Below are positions 1 through 10,096 of a DNA stretch of 21,095 nt, in pieces; position 1 is the first letter of the stretch; the number at the start of each line of letters is the position of its first letter. Under the pieces are notes generated by a model that ran no database searches, was not told the DNA's origin, and worked only from the letters and a program-made list of their open reading frames with translations. Source of the stretch: a virus; the IMG/VR virus record IMGVR_UViG_3300005513_000032, positions 1-21,095 of that record; one strand, 5' to 3'. The translations under genes were made by a program, and so were the position numbers.

Positions 1-35
1 ATATCAAACGGAATGCGTTCGTCCTCGTGCAGCAT
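1..35 (-). CDS. 5' end of an unidentified virion-module gene (partial)
   Basis: The ATG at 35-33 overlaps the TAA of the hydroxylase-like gene upstream (TAATG). Only about 11 codons, reading MLHEDERIPFD, are inside the window before it runs off the left edge. The tight stop/start overlap is the pattern used by its neighbours and is the main support. The product cannot be identified from this fragment. Confidence 0.6.
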   Translation of the reverse strand, partial: MLHEDERIPFD

Positions 36-616
36 TAGTCGTTTCTCCGAACACAGATAATCAAGGTAATCCGTTCTTCGTCACTGTTATTAGTGACCCA
101 GTGCAGTAGCGAGTTGTCGAACGTATAAATATCGCCAGGCTCCGGGCTGAGGCTTTCATCCTCGAAGCAAAATGCCTGATCCTTGTTCCCTTTGACCTGC
201 ACGGCGAACTTTTCGTAATGCCTCGCGTGCCAGCCAGTATCTATGTGCGGCTTTACCCCGCCACCCGGAGGAATGCGGGTGATGAGTACGCCACCAAGCT
301 GTTTTCCGCCAACTCGGCGCACCACATGACGGGCCAGCGACCACGCGGCAGGAATCTTCCCGATTACGGGATACCAAACTGACGTATGGGCATCGTTGAA
401 GGATTCGCGGTCGCCCTTGAAGTTGGCCCAGTCGTTGTACCGCACCCAAATGTCATCTATCGACTTGTGGGGCGTGTCGTATGCTTCCGTTCGCTGCGTA
501 TGTGTGTTCCACACTTCCGGGTGGTCGGCGATCTGTGAAACAAGCCGGCTCACGTCAAGCCCTGAACCAAGTCTACGAATAGACATGCCTTGCGTCATCG
601 GCTCACAGGTTGTCAT
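35..616 (-). CDS. Aspartyl/asparaginyl beta-hydroxylase-like 2-oxoglutarate/Fe(II) oxygenase
   Basis: The 193-residue product has the metal-binding pattern of the Asp/Asn hydroxylase branch of the cupin-fold oxygenases. HID is at residues 124-126, and a distal His at 172 in SLLHWVTNNS is followed by a basic segment (ERITLIICVR) where 2-oxoglutarate is normally held. Such enzymes hydroxylate protein side chains using Fe(II), oxygen and 2-oxoglutarate; the substrate here is unknown, though a position among tail genes suggests a virion or host protein. It starts inside the 3' end of the preceding gene (14-base overlap). ATGs at codons 7 and 11 are alternative starts. Unlike most neighbours it contains no in-frame TAG. 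Confidence 0.75.
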   Translation of the reverse strand: MTTCEPMTQGMSIRRLGSGLDVSRLVSQIADHPEVWNTHTQRTEAYDTPHKSIDDIWVRYNDWANFKGDRESFNDAHTSVWYPVIGKIPAAWSLARHVVRRVGGKQLGGVLITRIPPGGGVKPHIDTGWHARHYEKFAVQVKGNKDQAFCFEDESLSPEPGDIYTFDNSLLHWVTNNSDEERITLIICVRRND

Positions 617-1085
617 TGATCGTCTTCGGGTTGAACCGTGGCAGCGGGGCGATCTGCGCGGCGCCCGACAAGCTATTGTTCTGCGCTACTTGCGTCTGCG
701 CGTTCACCGTGTCGGTGATGGCAGAAACTTGCTGACCCGCTGCCTGCAGCCCGGTCTGCACGTCAAGCACCTGCGTCTAAGTGTTGGCCGTCTGCGTGAT
801 GACTTGAGGCACGGTTGGCGCATCAATGCCGCCGAGCCGGGTTTCCGCAATTTCCATAAAGAATTTGTACCAAACCGGCATCATGCGGCCAGAATCATCA
901 AGCACGGCAACCTGCGCCCCGGGGAGCCAATTAACCCGTTTGCGAAGGCTGTTCGAACCGGCCCACGTTACCCTTCCGGTGGCTGAGCCAATGCCCGCCA
1001 CTGTGCGGGCTGACGCCGTGAAGGAGATGAATGGCGAGCTGGCACTGGATACGCCAGCGACCGTTGCGCATGATGCCGTTGCCAT
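603..1085 (-). CDS. Tail/virion-associated protein with one in-frame TAG
   Basis: The frame opens at the ATG overlapping the previous TAA (TAATG at 1087-1083) and runs to TGA at 605-603 if TAG at 779-777 (codon 103) is read through, giving 160 residues. The centre (NWLPGAQVAVLDD, MPVWYKFFMEIAETR) looks like small proteins found in phage tail modules. After the TAG the reading continues with polar, Gln/Thr-rich helical sequence (TQVLDVQTGLQAAGQQV) and the motif PLPRFNPKTINDN. This is the only recoded gene here whose first TAG is far from the start. Molecular role not recognised. Confidence 0.65.
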
Positions 1086-1663
1086 TAGTCAGGCAGGCCC
1101 AGTGTCCAACTTCCGATGACGTGTGACCCGGCAGACGGATAGCTCTGCTCGAGAATGGAGGACACTACCAGTGCCGAGCCGCCGCCCGTTGTCACACTGA
1201 TCGGCGCTCCGCCACTGGTAGCGGCCACTTGAAACGTGTCCGTGGTGACGTTTACTGCAAAATAGGTCGTGCCCTCGGTCAGCCCCGTTGGCATCGTGTC
1301 ACCATAGATCACGATAGTGCCATTCGTTGAAAAGCCGTGACCGGGACAGGTGAATACGCCCGTAGTGACGTTGGCGATGAACTCTTTCGGATTGCTTGCG
1401 TTCGGCGCATAGCCGACGTAGGTTGCGCCGTTCCACAATCCAAGCCATTTGACGGTTGTTCCGGCTGGAATAGCAAAAGTCACTGCCGAGGATAGCGTGC
1501 GAACTGCGCCTGAGGATGCACCGAAGGTCGCGGCCATCTTGGCATACGTGCCGCCGGTAACCTCATTGGCTCCGGTGGCTCCGGGGAATGCCGTGTGCGC
1601 ACTGATCTAGGTGATCGTCAGTGCGTTGAGCATGGTGTCTTTTGAGGCGGTGACAAAGCTCAT
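1085..1663 (-). CDS. Virion structural protein (tail fibre Gp80-like?) with one in-frame TAG
   Basis: The start ATG at 1663 overlaps the TGA of the gp10-like gene (ATGA), and the product begins MSFVTASKDTMLNALTIT. Codon 19 is TAG (1609-1607); the reading then continues ISAHTAFPGATGANEV and on to TAA at 1087-1085, 192 residues in total. The N-terminal motif with HTAFPGATGANEV resembles small phage structural proteins annotated as tail fibre or virion proteins. The rest is Gly/Thr/Ser-rich and probably beta-structured. Without suppression only an 18-residue peptide would be made. The family assignment is from memory of the motif. Confidence 0.7.
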
Positions 1664-3072
1664 TTGCTGCTCGCTGTAGCGTCAAGGTTGGCACCGTACA
1701 CCGCGATCTTCACGGGTTCGGTTGTGCGGATGCGGTAGACGCGGCGGCGGGACAATCCAAGGCGCCTAGCCACGCCACGGTTGCGATAGGCGCCAATCTG
1801 GCCTATGCGAACTTCGCGACTGTTACTGAAGTTTCGGCAACCGTCATCCGACCAGTCCAGCATCCATAGAGGATCGGCACCCGGTGTTGGCGGCGTGATC
1901 CCGTCAAGTCCAACGCCCATCTCGGCAATGATTTCAAGCCGGCTATGTCGGAGCCACTTATTCTCGTTCTCGATAACGGCCCACGCCCTCTCACGGGTGA
2001 TCGAATTTCCGTTATCGGTGAAGGCATTCAGGTCCAGCACGTATAGGTTGCCGCTGACGTAATCGCCGAGCACGTGCTGGCCGCCGAGGAACATGTAGGC
2101 GTTTCCGCGGTGCTGTTCCTGTGCGCCCGTGATTGGGTTGCGATAGGTCAGCTGCGTCCAGCGACGCGACGCGGCATCAAACGCCCACGTGGCATACCCA
2201 GGAAACGTCAGCACATAGAGCGTATGCCCGTTCTGCTGGTAGCAGTAGCCCCATGCGCCAGAAACGTCGCCATAGCCCGCGATGGCGTTTTCCAGAGCAT
2301 GCGTGGAGATGCGCGTCGGGCTGTACCCTTGGGCCATATAAACCATGCCGATGCCGCTATCGTTCTGACTGAGCCAAAACACGGTGGAGTCGGACTTGGC
2401 GGGGGAGTATTTGGCCGCGCAGCCATATTCCATGATGGCGGTTCGCACAAAGACGAGATCCTTGTCGCCCGAAGTCTGCGCAATCTCCGTTGTCGTGGTG
2501 TTGAACAGCCACAGCTCGCGGTGATCAGATAGCACCGAAACGATGGGGTCAGGATTAGCCTCGGAACTGGCAAAGTTCAGTGCATCAAGGGTGGTTGCAT
2601 CGCCGATGTTCGTCCAGCCGTAAGTGCCATTCGTGTTGGGGAAGATGATGTAACTGTCTTGATACGTGCCCTGCGCTGTCGTCGGAGCGCCCGTAACCGA
2701 CACATAGGCCAGTGTCGAGAAGGTCAGAACATGCCATCCCGCTGAATGCATGACGGCGAGCTGCGTGTCGTTGTAAACAAGGCTTACACGCCCCGCCCCA
2801 GGAACGGCGCCGATCAGCGTTGAAACGCCAGCCGTCGTGACCTGATATAGCGAAGCACCCGAGACGACCCAGCCAAACCCATTGGCCGTTTCCGCCGCAC
2901 GGATCGGGCCTGTGCCGATGGTGGACAGCAGCCGCAGACCCGGCGCTCCGTAGAACATGCCCTCTTCGGACGACCCCGGAGGCGCGCCCTCAAAAAACAG
3001 GTTGACCAGCGTCTAGCCGGCCAATGGGAGCGATCGCGACTGATAGGCCGCGCCAAGGAAATCAGTCTTCAC
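1660..3072 (-). CDS. P22 gp10-like tail accessory / packaged-DNA stabilisation protein, one in-frame TAG
   Basis: The GTG at 3072 overlaps the preceding TGA (GTGA) and the frame closes at TGA 1662-1660, giving 470 residues with TAG at codon 20 (3015-3013). The N-terminus reads SRSLPLAG-(TAG)-TLVNLFFEG, which fits the gp10-type opening where a Gln followed by a V/I-N-L-Y/F-x-E segment is common; this supports TAG as Gln. In P22, gp10 forms part of the neck that plugs the portal after packaging. The remainder is long and beta-rich (VVSGASLYQVTTAGVSTLIG, DKDLVFVRTAIMEYGC, WAFDAASRRWTQLTY), typical of these proteins. It sits after the adaptor-like gene, as expected. Confidence 0.75.
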
Positions 3073-3719
3073 CGAGCAACCTGCGTCAATCGCGAGCCGC
3101 GCGTGAAGCGCTGGCGCTCGTTGGACAACGCGGCCATCAGACGGCCCGCATATTGAGACTTCCAGAGCGGCAGGCGACCGTCTTCACCGATGAATGGGGC
3201 TGACTCGGCCAGCGCGGCATAGAGCCACACATCCGGATAGCGGTTGAACGCAGCGTTCAGCGTGCCGGAAGAAATGTCGGGCGCCTTCTTGTAATACCGG
3301 CCAGCGATGACCGTGCCATCTGTCATTGTCGGGAAGAACAACAGGTTCAAGCCCTGCTGCGTGTACTTGCGGGCCGATCCGGAGCCGCCGCCCGCCTTGA
3401 GCAAGCGCAACTGGCCTTCTTCGGCGACGTAATCCATCGGGTAATCGCCCGATACCTGCACGCGGATTAGCTCAAGGCAGTCGGTGGGAAGTGGCGCGAC
3501 GTTGCCAGTGGCCGTGATGGCGAGCGGCGCCTCCATTTCGGCACAGCGCAGCGGCGGAAGTACGCTCTGCACGCCGGTCATGCCGTAATAGACAGCCTGC
3601 TCGCCCATGCTGATCAGCAGATCCAGCGTGGACTAGCTCAGGGCGCCAGCATTCGTGTCGTCGCCGTCGATCATCTTCAGCACGGCGGTACGAAAGTCGG
3701 TATAGGTCGTGAAGTTCAT
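3069..3719 (-). CDS. Head-tail adaptor-like protein (SU10/P22 gp4 type), one in-frame TAG
   Basis: The ATG at 3719 overlaps the previous stop as TGATG. The product begins MNFTTYTDFRTAVLKMIDGD, and TAG is codon 29 (3635-3633), followed by STLDLLISMGEQAVYYGMTG. Read through, it is 216 residues ending at TGA, which itself overlaps the next gene's GTG. The N-terminal pattern (YTDFRTAVLKMIDGDD then a helix of the LDLLISMGE type) and later RYYKKAPD and NRYPDVWLYAALAESAPF match phage adaptor proteins that sit between portal and tail. Gene order (capsid, small gene, adaptor, gp10-like) agrees. The exact family name is not certain. Confidence 0.7.
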
Positions 3720-4009
3720 CAGACACGGCCCCGTGAGACGCGGAAGCCCGACAGGGCTGGATCGTTCAACATGCGGTTGGCGTGCACGGGGTTACGGATG
3801 AACTCCGCAAAGCTGACGCCATTATCGTTGCAGTATTGCTGGATGATGATGTCGGGTATCTTGGCAAGCACCCGCATTTCACTATCGCCCGTCAGGCCGG
3901 CGCTCTAAAGCGCCCTGCAATGATCGGCAATAGCATGGAGATCATCCATGTTGGCTTCGTAGACGTGAGCCTCATGTGTGGCGCTCACTTCCTCGATACG
4001 TGCCCGCAT
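3719..4009 (-). CDS. Small conserved-type virion-module protein, one in-frame TAG
   Basis: This 96-residue gene only appears if TAG at 3907-3905 (codon 35) is read through: MRARIEEVSATHEAHVYEA up to DHCRAL, then SAGLTGDSEMRVL, then IIIQQYCNDNGVSFAEFI and NDPALSGFRVSRGRV. A good ribosome-binding site, AAGGAG, lies 5-6 bases upstream of ATG 4009. The stop TGA overlaps the next ATG. The C-terminal half looks like a folded helical protein, and the type recurs beside adaptor genes in podovirus-like modules, but no function is known to me. Confidence 0.7.
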
Positions 4010-4021
4010 GTCATCTCCTTG

Positions 4022-4053
4022 AATAAAGAGGGGCCGCTATGCCAGCCGGCCCC
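4022..4053 (-). terminator. Rho-independent terminator after the capsid gene
   Basis: On the minus strand a 7-bp perfect stem GGGGCCG / CGGCCCC with a 10-base loop is followed at once by TCTTTATTC. It lies in the short gap between the capsid stop (4061) and the next ribosome-binding site. An internal terminator here would raise capsid expression relative to the downstream neck genes, a common arrangement in phage late operons. Confidence 0.6.
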
Positions 4054-4060
4054 GGGTTCA

Positions 4061-5032
4061 TCAGCTCAGGTCAAGAATCGACGCGAGCGGCTTCTCGTCA
4101 CGCACCACCAGCGTGACTTCGGTACGAATCTGCCACTGCTTGGCATCGCCCGTGGTCGCCATCTGCTCCGACTCGAACGGGCGCAACTGACCGAGGGCCA
4201 GCTTGTCCGTGTCGATCAGGTAGGCCGAAGCCGTCAAGCCCAGTCCGCCCGACGCCATCACGCGGTCAGGAACCACCTTCGTGACGCCGAAGTCATGGCC
4301 GTAGAAGGTGAACGCGGTGTTCAGCACCAAGCTGCCATCCGCCTTGCTGGACGGCACGGTCTGCTGCCGGGTCACGTTGCCGGTCAGTGCTGATACCTTC
4401 TACTTCTGCGCCGGAGGAACCAGCAGCATGGTCGAGTCACCACCATTCTGGTACGCGGCCAGCACCGCAGCCTTCACCAGAACGTCGGAGATGGCACGGG
4501 CCGTACCTGCCACCGGAGCCGTGTTGGTGACCGGGTTCGGAGCCACGCCAGCGCCCGCACCCACGCTGGCGTTCAGCGCAATGAAGCCGTACAGGCCGCG
4601 CATCTGGCCTGCAACGCCCGAAGTGCCAGTGACGGCAGCGCCGTTGCCGATGGCTGCCGCCTCGATGTCGCGACGAAGCTCAACCATCTTCTTCGCTTTC
4701 AAGCGATTGATTTCGGACGATCGGCCGTATTTCTTCACCGTCTCGGCGGTGTTGGACACGCTCAAGGTGTCCTGGAAGATCTGCGTGCGGTTGTTCAGCG
4801 GGCCGGGCTGGGTCTGCGCGGCGTAAGCGGCGTCGGCGCCTTCAATCGCAGCATTCGCGGCGTTGGTGGCGCGGTAGCTGTCACGGGTCCACTCGTGGAA
4901 CACGTTCGACACCTTGATGCGGTCGATGGCACTGACCAGCGGGGTGTCCTACGGGTTGAAGTTGTAGATGCGGTCTTCCACATCCTCCGCCACACGGACG
5001 ATGGACGGGGTAATCAGGGTGTTCGCAGTCAT
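4061..5032 (-). CDS. Major capsid protein (SU10/DUF5309-like), two in-frame TAGs
   Basis: The frame runs from ATG 5032 (AAGGA 7-8 bases upstream) to TGA 4063-4061, 323 residues, with TAG at codon 28 (4951-4949) and codon 211 (4402-4400). Key segments are EDVEDRIYNFNP-(TAG)-DTPLVSAIDRIKVSN, FHEWTRDSYR, and VPPAQK-(TAG)-KVSALTGN. The NP-x-DTP and HEW blocks and the PPAQKx block near two-thirds of the length are typical of the DUF5309 HK97-fold capsids. A polar residue such as Gln fits both TAG positions. It follows the scaffold by 9 bases. Without suppression only 27 residues would be made. Confidence 0.85.
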
Positions 5033-5041
5033 GTCTTTTCC

Positions 5042-5968
5042 TTAACCTAGCAAGTTGCCGAGGGATTGAAGGCTCTGTTTCGCATCGAAGCGTTTGAACG
5101 CCTCGGACTTGCTCACAGTCGCCCTGTTGGGTTGGTTTGCCGCCGATGGCTTAGCCACCCTTGGCAGTTGCGCAACGGGCTTGAGCGCGGCTGTTTTAGC
5201 CTGCAACTCGTCGTAGGCTTTTGCCTTAGCGGCAATCTCCCACAAGCCTTTCTGCACATAACCGATGTCTGCGGTCTTGGGGCTGATGCCAGCCTTGCCA
5301 AGATATGCCGCCAGATCGTCGATTGTTTTCTCACCAAAACCCGGCAGGGTGTCCTTCAGCGCCTTCTCGGTAGCATCGGCTTGCTGAGCAATCCACGCTT
5401 GGCGTTGCCGCTGCGTTTCCTGCTGAACATTCGCGATGGCCTCATGTGCTGCGTTCAACTGGCCCTTGCGTGTTTCGTATTGCTCCTTCTGTGCGATGTA
5501 CAGCCCCACGTCCTGTGAGGCCAATTCAACAGACGGTGGTGCGCCGATCTGCGATTCCGCAAACTTGGCGAACGCGTTCAGACGGTCAAGGGTCGCCGTC
5601 AACGCCCTTTCATTGTGCTGGCGGTATTCGTCGGCCTGTGCCTGCAGCGCCTCGACGTGCCTGCGCTCCTCCGCGACAGCCATCGTTTTCTGCGAGTAGT
5701 CGAAGCCCTTCTGAGCCAGCTCGATAACCTCGGACTTCTTGAGCGGAACGTCCTTGCCATCATGCTTAAGCACAATGGTGGCATCGTCGCCCTTGTCGCC
5801 CTCGGCCTATTCCTGACCCTCTTCGGTTTCCTCCCGCTCCTCGGCTTCCTCGCCTTCCTATTCCTGCTCAAGCTCCGGCTCAGCTTCCTGATCCGCGCCG
5901 TCCATCAGACCAGCCAGACCCGAAAGCGTATCGCCCTCGGCTGGCTGCATTTCTGCGTCACCTGCCAT
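5042..5968 (-). CDS. Scaffolding protein, two in-frame TAGs
   Basis: The start is ATG 5968 with GAGG about 8-9 bases upstream; the stop is TAA 5044-5042, 308 residues. TAGs at codon 37 (5860-5858) and codon 54 (5809-5807) lie in a very acidic N-terminus (ELEQE-(TAG)-EGEEAEEREE and EEGQE-(TAG)-AEGDK), where Gln alternates with Glu. The middle is a long charged coiled coil (AEERRHVEALQAQADEYR, NVQQETQRQRQAWIAQQ) and the C-terminus is basic (SEAFKRFDAKQSLQ), as expected of an internal scaffold that contacts capsid. Its position directly before the capsid gene supports the assignment; no sequence match was tested. Confidence 0.8.
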
Positions 5969-6106
5969 GTTGTATACCTCGTTGGTGGAATGAATCTGCG
6001 GTGGCCGGCGCTGATCTCCGGCATGATGGCACTACTCCGTTGCCTCTGACCTAGCCAGCTAGAGAGGGACTTAGCGCATCAGTCGGCGCGTTCACCGCAA
6101 AACTTG

Positions 6107-6340
6107 TTACCCGATCGCCGCATTGATGACGTTGATCAGGCTCGTTACTGCCTCCTCTGGTGTCTTGCCAATTCCGCAGAACTCGCCGCTAGCCTCACCA
6201 AGCCGCACCAGGCCGGATTCGTTACCTATTTCAGCGCACCAACTCGGCGCGGATTGGTCGCCGTCGAACGATAGGGCGAACTCCTTGTCGCGCGGCTTGA
6301 TTTCAATGGCAAGTTCAATAAGTTTTGACAGGTTACTCAT
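6107..6340 (-). CDS. Small hypothetical protein, HicB-like motif
   Basis: This 77-residue gene starts at an ATG overlapping the preceding TGA (ATGA) and ends at TAA. The segment WCAEIGNESGLVRLGEAS followed by GIGKTPEEAVTSLINVI recalls the small alpha/beta fold shared by HicB-type proteins (W-x-A-x-I, then TPEEA and a helix). No toxin-like partner is adjacent, so it is unlikely to be a toxin-antitoxin pair. It is one of two genes in the virion module without an in-frame TAG. Role unknown. A 138-base gap with no evident gene follows before the scaffold start. Confidence 0.65.
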   Translation of the reverse strand: MSNLSKLIELAIEIKPRDKEFALSFDGDQSAPSWCAEIGNESGLVRLGEASGEFCGIGKTPEEAVTSLINVINAAIG

Positions 6341-6618
6341 CGCCGAAACACTCCCTTGAACCGTTCAGCGCGTGATTGCTCAGCCTCGATGGCCTTGCTC
6401 TGCATCTTGCCGGTGATCATCGTCTGTTCCAGCACGTCACCAAGCCGTTTATGGCACTGGATCATGCGCCAGAGGTGATCGCGCTTCGCCTCGTCCGCTT
6501 CGATCTGCCAGCGAGCCAGGATTTCATCCTTGAGCTGCGCCATCGTCTCGATATAGACGCGGTTTGACAGTACATCGGCGGCGAGTTGACCGCGTTCAAG
6601 CTCTTCCTATGGGGTCAT
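6337..6618 (-). CDS. Small helical protein between portal and scaffold, TAG at codon 4
   Basis: Translation begins MTP-(TAG)-EELERGQLAADVLSNRV and then continues MAQLKDEILARWQIEADE. The ATG at 6618 overlaps the portal TGA (ATGA) and the stop TGA overlaps the next ATG, so the 93-residue frame with TAG as sense fits exactly between its neighbours. A later in-frame Met (6543) would give 68 residues, but it lacks the overlapping junction and drops sequence that continues the same amphipathic helix. The protein is highly charged and predicted helical; no known function. With TAG at codon 4 termination would leave a tripeptide. Confidence 0.7.
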
Positions 6619-8846
6619 TCATTCTCGCCCTATTGTTCGCCCTTCGTGGCGGCCTGCAATTCGGCAATCTGCTGCTGCAACTGCGCAATCTGCTCGTTCT
6701 GCTGAGCGTCGATGTCCTTGTGCGCCATATCGTGCGCGGTGGCGACGCCGTGAATATGCGTGTCGTGCGCTTTGCGCTGAACATCAGCGGCCTTGACCCC
6801 GATATTTCCCTGATCGGCCTGCGCCTTGACTCCGAGTGAGGCCATCGCATGCTGGTGTTTCTGATCCGCCTCACGCGCCCGCTGCTGCAATTCCATCTGC
6901 TTGAGGTACGTGTCCGACTGCTGCTGCGCGCTCATCTGCTTGAGCTGGCCGTTTTCTTGACCGAGTTGTTCCAGCTGCTGCTTGGTCTGCGCCATTTCCT
7001 GCTGTTGCTGCTGTTGCTGAGCCTGATACGCCTGCGGGTTCGGCGGCATACCTGACGGCTGCGGACTAACGAAGCGTTCCGGTTCCTTGAACTCGGCGGC
7101 CTGCACGTACAGTTTGACGGTTTCGGCCACCTGAGCTGGCGTGACGATGCCGAACGGGGCAGCTTGCATCTGCACCTGCATCAGGCCCATGACGCGCGCG
7201 GCAAGTTGTTCCTTGCTGCCCGTTCCCAAGCCGACCTTGATCGTAGTGTTGAACTGGTCTTTCCACTCGGACGGATTCACAGCGACCCACGACCCGTTGA
7301 CCTGCATCTGTTCGGTCTTGTCCTGGAACTGGATCGCCAGCTTCAGCATCTTGCTGAAAAGCCCCTTCATGCCGACCGCGAACATGCGCGACATCAGCTC
7401 AAGGCGCATGTCTGCCTTTTGCGTGATGATGCTGACGCCGGTCGCGGTCTTGTTTAGCGAGTTGGCGTCGGTGCCCTGCGAATAGCGCGTGAAGCCGGTG
7501 CGGTTCTCTTTCCATCCCTCAAGCCATTCGTTGAACTCGTAGGCGGGAGCGCCGAGAGCGGGCTGTACGATGGGCTGAATGGCGGTGTTGGCCGGACCGT
7601 GGCCGCGCACCGCGCCACCAGGCCGATTCTCCAGCCAGTCGTCCATGTTCACGCCAGCATCCAGGTTGATGTAGGTCCGCTGATTGACGGACAGCATCAT
7701 ATTGTCTTGGATAGCGCGGATGACGTTGGTGCGCAGCTTCTGTGGCTGCAACGCCATGTCGGCAGGGCAGTCGCCGAAGAACGCATGCGGACGAGGAATG
7801 GGGCATATCCACACGAACGGATGGCCGTCGCACTTTTCGTACTCGACCAGCTTCTGCTCGATCATGTGGCAGCACAGCCATTCGGCAATGCCGTCGCCGT
7901 CCGCGTCCAGCTTGATATAGACCTCGCTGCACTGATACAGCTTGTGGCTTTCGTGCGGCTCAACAGCCGTGTAGTCGCTGTTCAGGCCAAGCTAGGCAAG
8001 CGTTTCGCTGTCGTAGCGCGAGTTGCTGCCGGCCTGCCCGATGTCGGTCAGGTCGTAACCCTCTTCCTCTAGCTCAAACTTTCGCTTCGGGTAGACGTGG
8101 GCAATCATCGCCGGATCGTCACCCCAGCGCGCATTCGCATCCACGCGCACTTCGTGAGGGGCGCATGCGGCCACCTTCACCGCCATGCGTTTATCTTCCT
8201 TCTTGAGCGATACCGTCAGCGTCGGTGCGGCGGGCTGCTGCGGTAGCGGCTGTCCATCCGGGCCATACTGCGCTGGCATGGTCTGTGACGGCTCAACCTG
8301 AGGTTCGTCGTCAAGCTCCCAGCCCGACTACTGAAGCATCGCCACCTGCTCCTGCGTGATGCCGGAATAGGTAGTTTGCAGATCCTCGAATTCCTCCTCG
8401 GCCCACACCTTGACGAAGCCGACCTTCTGGATCAGTGAATCCTTGAACCAGTCGTACATGATGCCTACACCGTCGTTGCGGGTGTAGAACAGGTAATTAA
8501 CGTAAGCCGTGGCGAGCTGGGCAACCTGATCCTGATCGGGTCGGCGCGCCTGGAACTCGACCGCCTCGTCATCCGTCACAAACGGCTTCATGATCTGCGG
8601 CAACATCGCCTCGATCGTGTCAGCCACGTCGGTCGCTACGAAATCGCTGCGGTCGTCAATCTCTGGCGGGGCTAGTTCGCCAGTAGCTTCGGCGTTGTAA
8701 TATTCAAGGTTGCGAAGACGCTGCTAGGCAATCTCGGTGCCCGGACCGCCCATGCTGTTTTCCAGCGCCATGCGGCAGGCAAGCTCGACCTCAGCATCCG
8801 TCATCTTGGCGTGCTTGATTGACGCCTTCTTGGACGTGTATGCCAT
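6615..8846 (-). CDS. P22-like portal protein, four in-frame TAGs
   Basis: The start ATG overlaps the terminase TAA (TAATG at 8848-8844) and the true stop is TGA 6617-6615, giving 743 residues. TAGs are codons 41 (8726-8724), 173 (8330-8328), 285 (7994-7992) and 739 (6632-6630); all lie in one frame. Family signals are DDRSDFVATDVADTIEAMLP, YDWFKDSLIQKVGFVKVWAE, EVYIKLDADGDGIAEWL, NVIRAIQDNMMLSVNQ and GVSIITQKADMRLELMSRMF, all typical of podovirus P22-type portals that form the dodecameric DNA gate. The C-terminus is a Gln-rich coiled coil. Read with the standard code this gene falls into several pieces. Confidence 0.9.
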
Positions 8847-10096
8847 TAGCGGGTAAGCCTGCGGTAGCTGATTGGTTGCATATCTTCGTTAACCATCTTG
8901 GGCGCCACACTTGCCATGTAGCGGAACATATCGGCGCCGTGACTCCACTCGTCGTGGACGGGTGCGCCAGGCTCGCCCGTTGAAACAGGAACGCCGCGCT
9001 TGTACCGCTTGAGGCACTGAATCAGCCGCTCGCACTTGAGCTTGTCGATGTAGAGCTGGCCGAACGCCATGCGTGCCGCCTTAATGCCTGTCTCGACCGG
9101 CTGAATCGGAACGATTCCCACATCCCAGCCAAGCTCGCGCATGATCTGCTCGGCACTCTTGCCGGTCTTGTAGTCACCGTGGGCGCCGTCGTGAGGTAGC
9201 CAGAGACGGCCCCAGTTGAGGTTCTTCTGTTTCAGCTCAGCCGAACACCAGTCGAGCGTCTTGTGGTCAACCTCGATGTACTTGATCAGCCGAAGCGACG
9301 AGATATGCCGCTGGCATAGGCCAATCGCCATCTTGTCGTTCCAGCCCAAGTCGAAAATGACGTGAACCTTGAGCGCCGGGTCATACGGGAATAGGCCAAT
9401 GCGCCCCTCTTCCTGCGCCCTGGCAATCTCGTCAGCGTAGATCGCGCCAGTCACGGCAGGCTTGCAGCGTCCTTCCCATATGTTGTCGTAGTCAGCCCTT
9501 GGTGTCGTGGCGAGCGCGTGTTGCCGCTCAGCCTCAAGCACATCAGGGAACCACGGGTTGTCCGCGTAATTGATCTGCACCACCACGGAATCAGGGGGCG
9601 GATTCTCGATGAAACGGACGTAGGTTTCGTCGGTGTCCAGCTCGGGGTTTAGCGTGATGGTGATTCGCGACCCGTCTTTGCGGATCGTCGGGATAAGAAT
9701 GTCCCACGATCGTTTGCTGATCGCCTGGGCTTCCTCGGCCCAAACGTCATCAACACCCTCGAACGACTTGATCGACTCGGCGGTCTGGTCGCTTAGGCCG
9801 GAAAATAGAAACTCGGTTCCGTTCGCGCCCTTGATGATGTTCTGCTGGACTTCGTAGAACGCGCCAAGGCCCATGGATTGAATCTGGTCACTCAGGAGCT
9901 TGTGCACGGAATCGCGGATGGACTTCTGCACCTCGCGAGTGCACAGAAATCGTCTTTTCGACTAAGCGCCCCGGATCAGGTAGGAGCGAGCAACACCCCA
10001 CGACTTAGCACCACCGCGGCCACCATGCAGGATCGTGTATCGCTGTGGGCCAAACAAGCACTGCAGCTTGGCGGGGAACTCAATCTGGCTTGACAA
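8846..10096 (-). CDS. terL: Terminase large subunit, one in-frame TAG
   Basis: The 416-residue frame runs from TTG 10096, inside the end of the small subunit gene, to TAA 8848-8846. Walker A is GGRGGAKS (residues 25-32), and the Walker-B-like segment is DDVWAEEAQA followed by ITITLNPE. The nuclease half shows VIFDLGWNDKMAIGL and the late acidic motif HDEWSHGADMFRYM. TAG is codon 45 (9964-9962), between SYLIRGA and SKRRFLCTREVQKSIRDSV, so the ATPase P-loop and the rest of the enzyme can only be joined by reading through it. The TTG start is chosen because an in-frame TGA lies two codons upstream and no better start precedes the P-loop. Confidence 0.9.

Noticed and set aside
396-986. Long open frames on the plus strand, for example 396-986, 2074-2532, 3782-4393 and 7599-8072
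   Set aside because: They lie antisense to clearly recognised minus-strand genes, lack ribosome-binding sites and recognisable motifs, and are shadows of GC-rich coding sequence.
5969-6106. Small gene or promoter in the gap before the scaffold gene
   Set aside because: The only ATG frame on the minus strand gives low-quality sequence, and no convincing promoter or terminator hairpin could be defined.
6107-6340. HicA/HicB toxin-antitoxin pair
   Set aside because: Only a weak HicB-like motif is present and no HicA-like partner is adjacent; both neighbours are virion-module genes.
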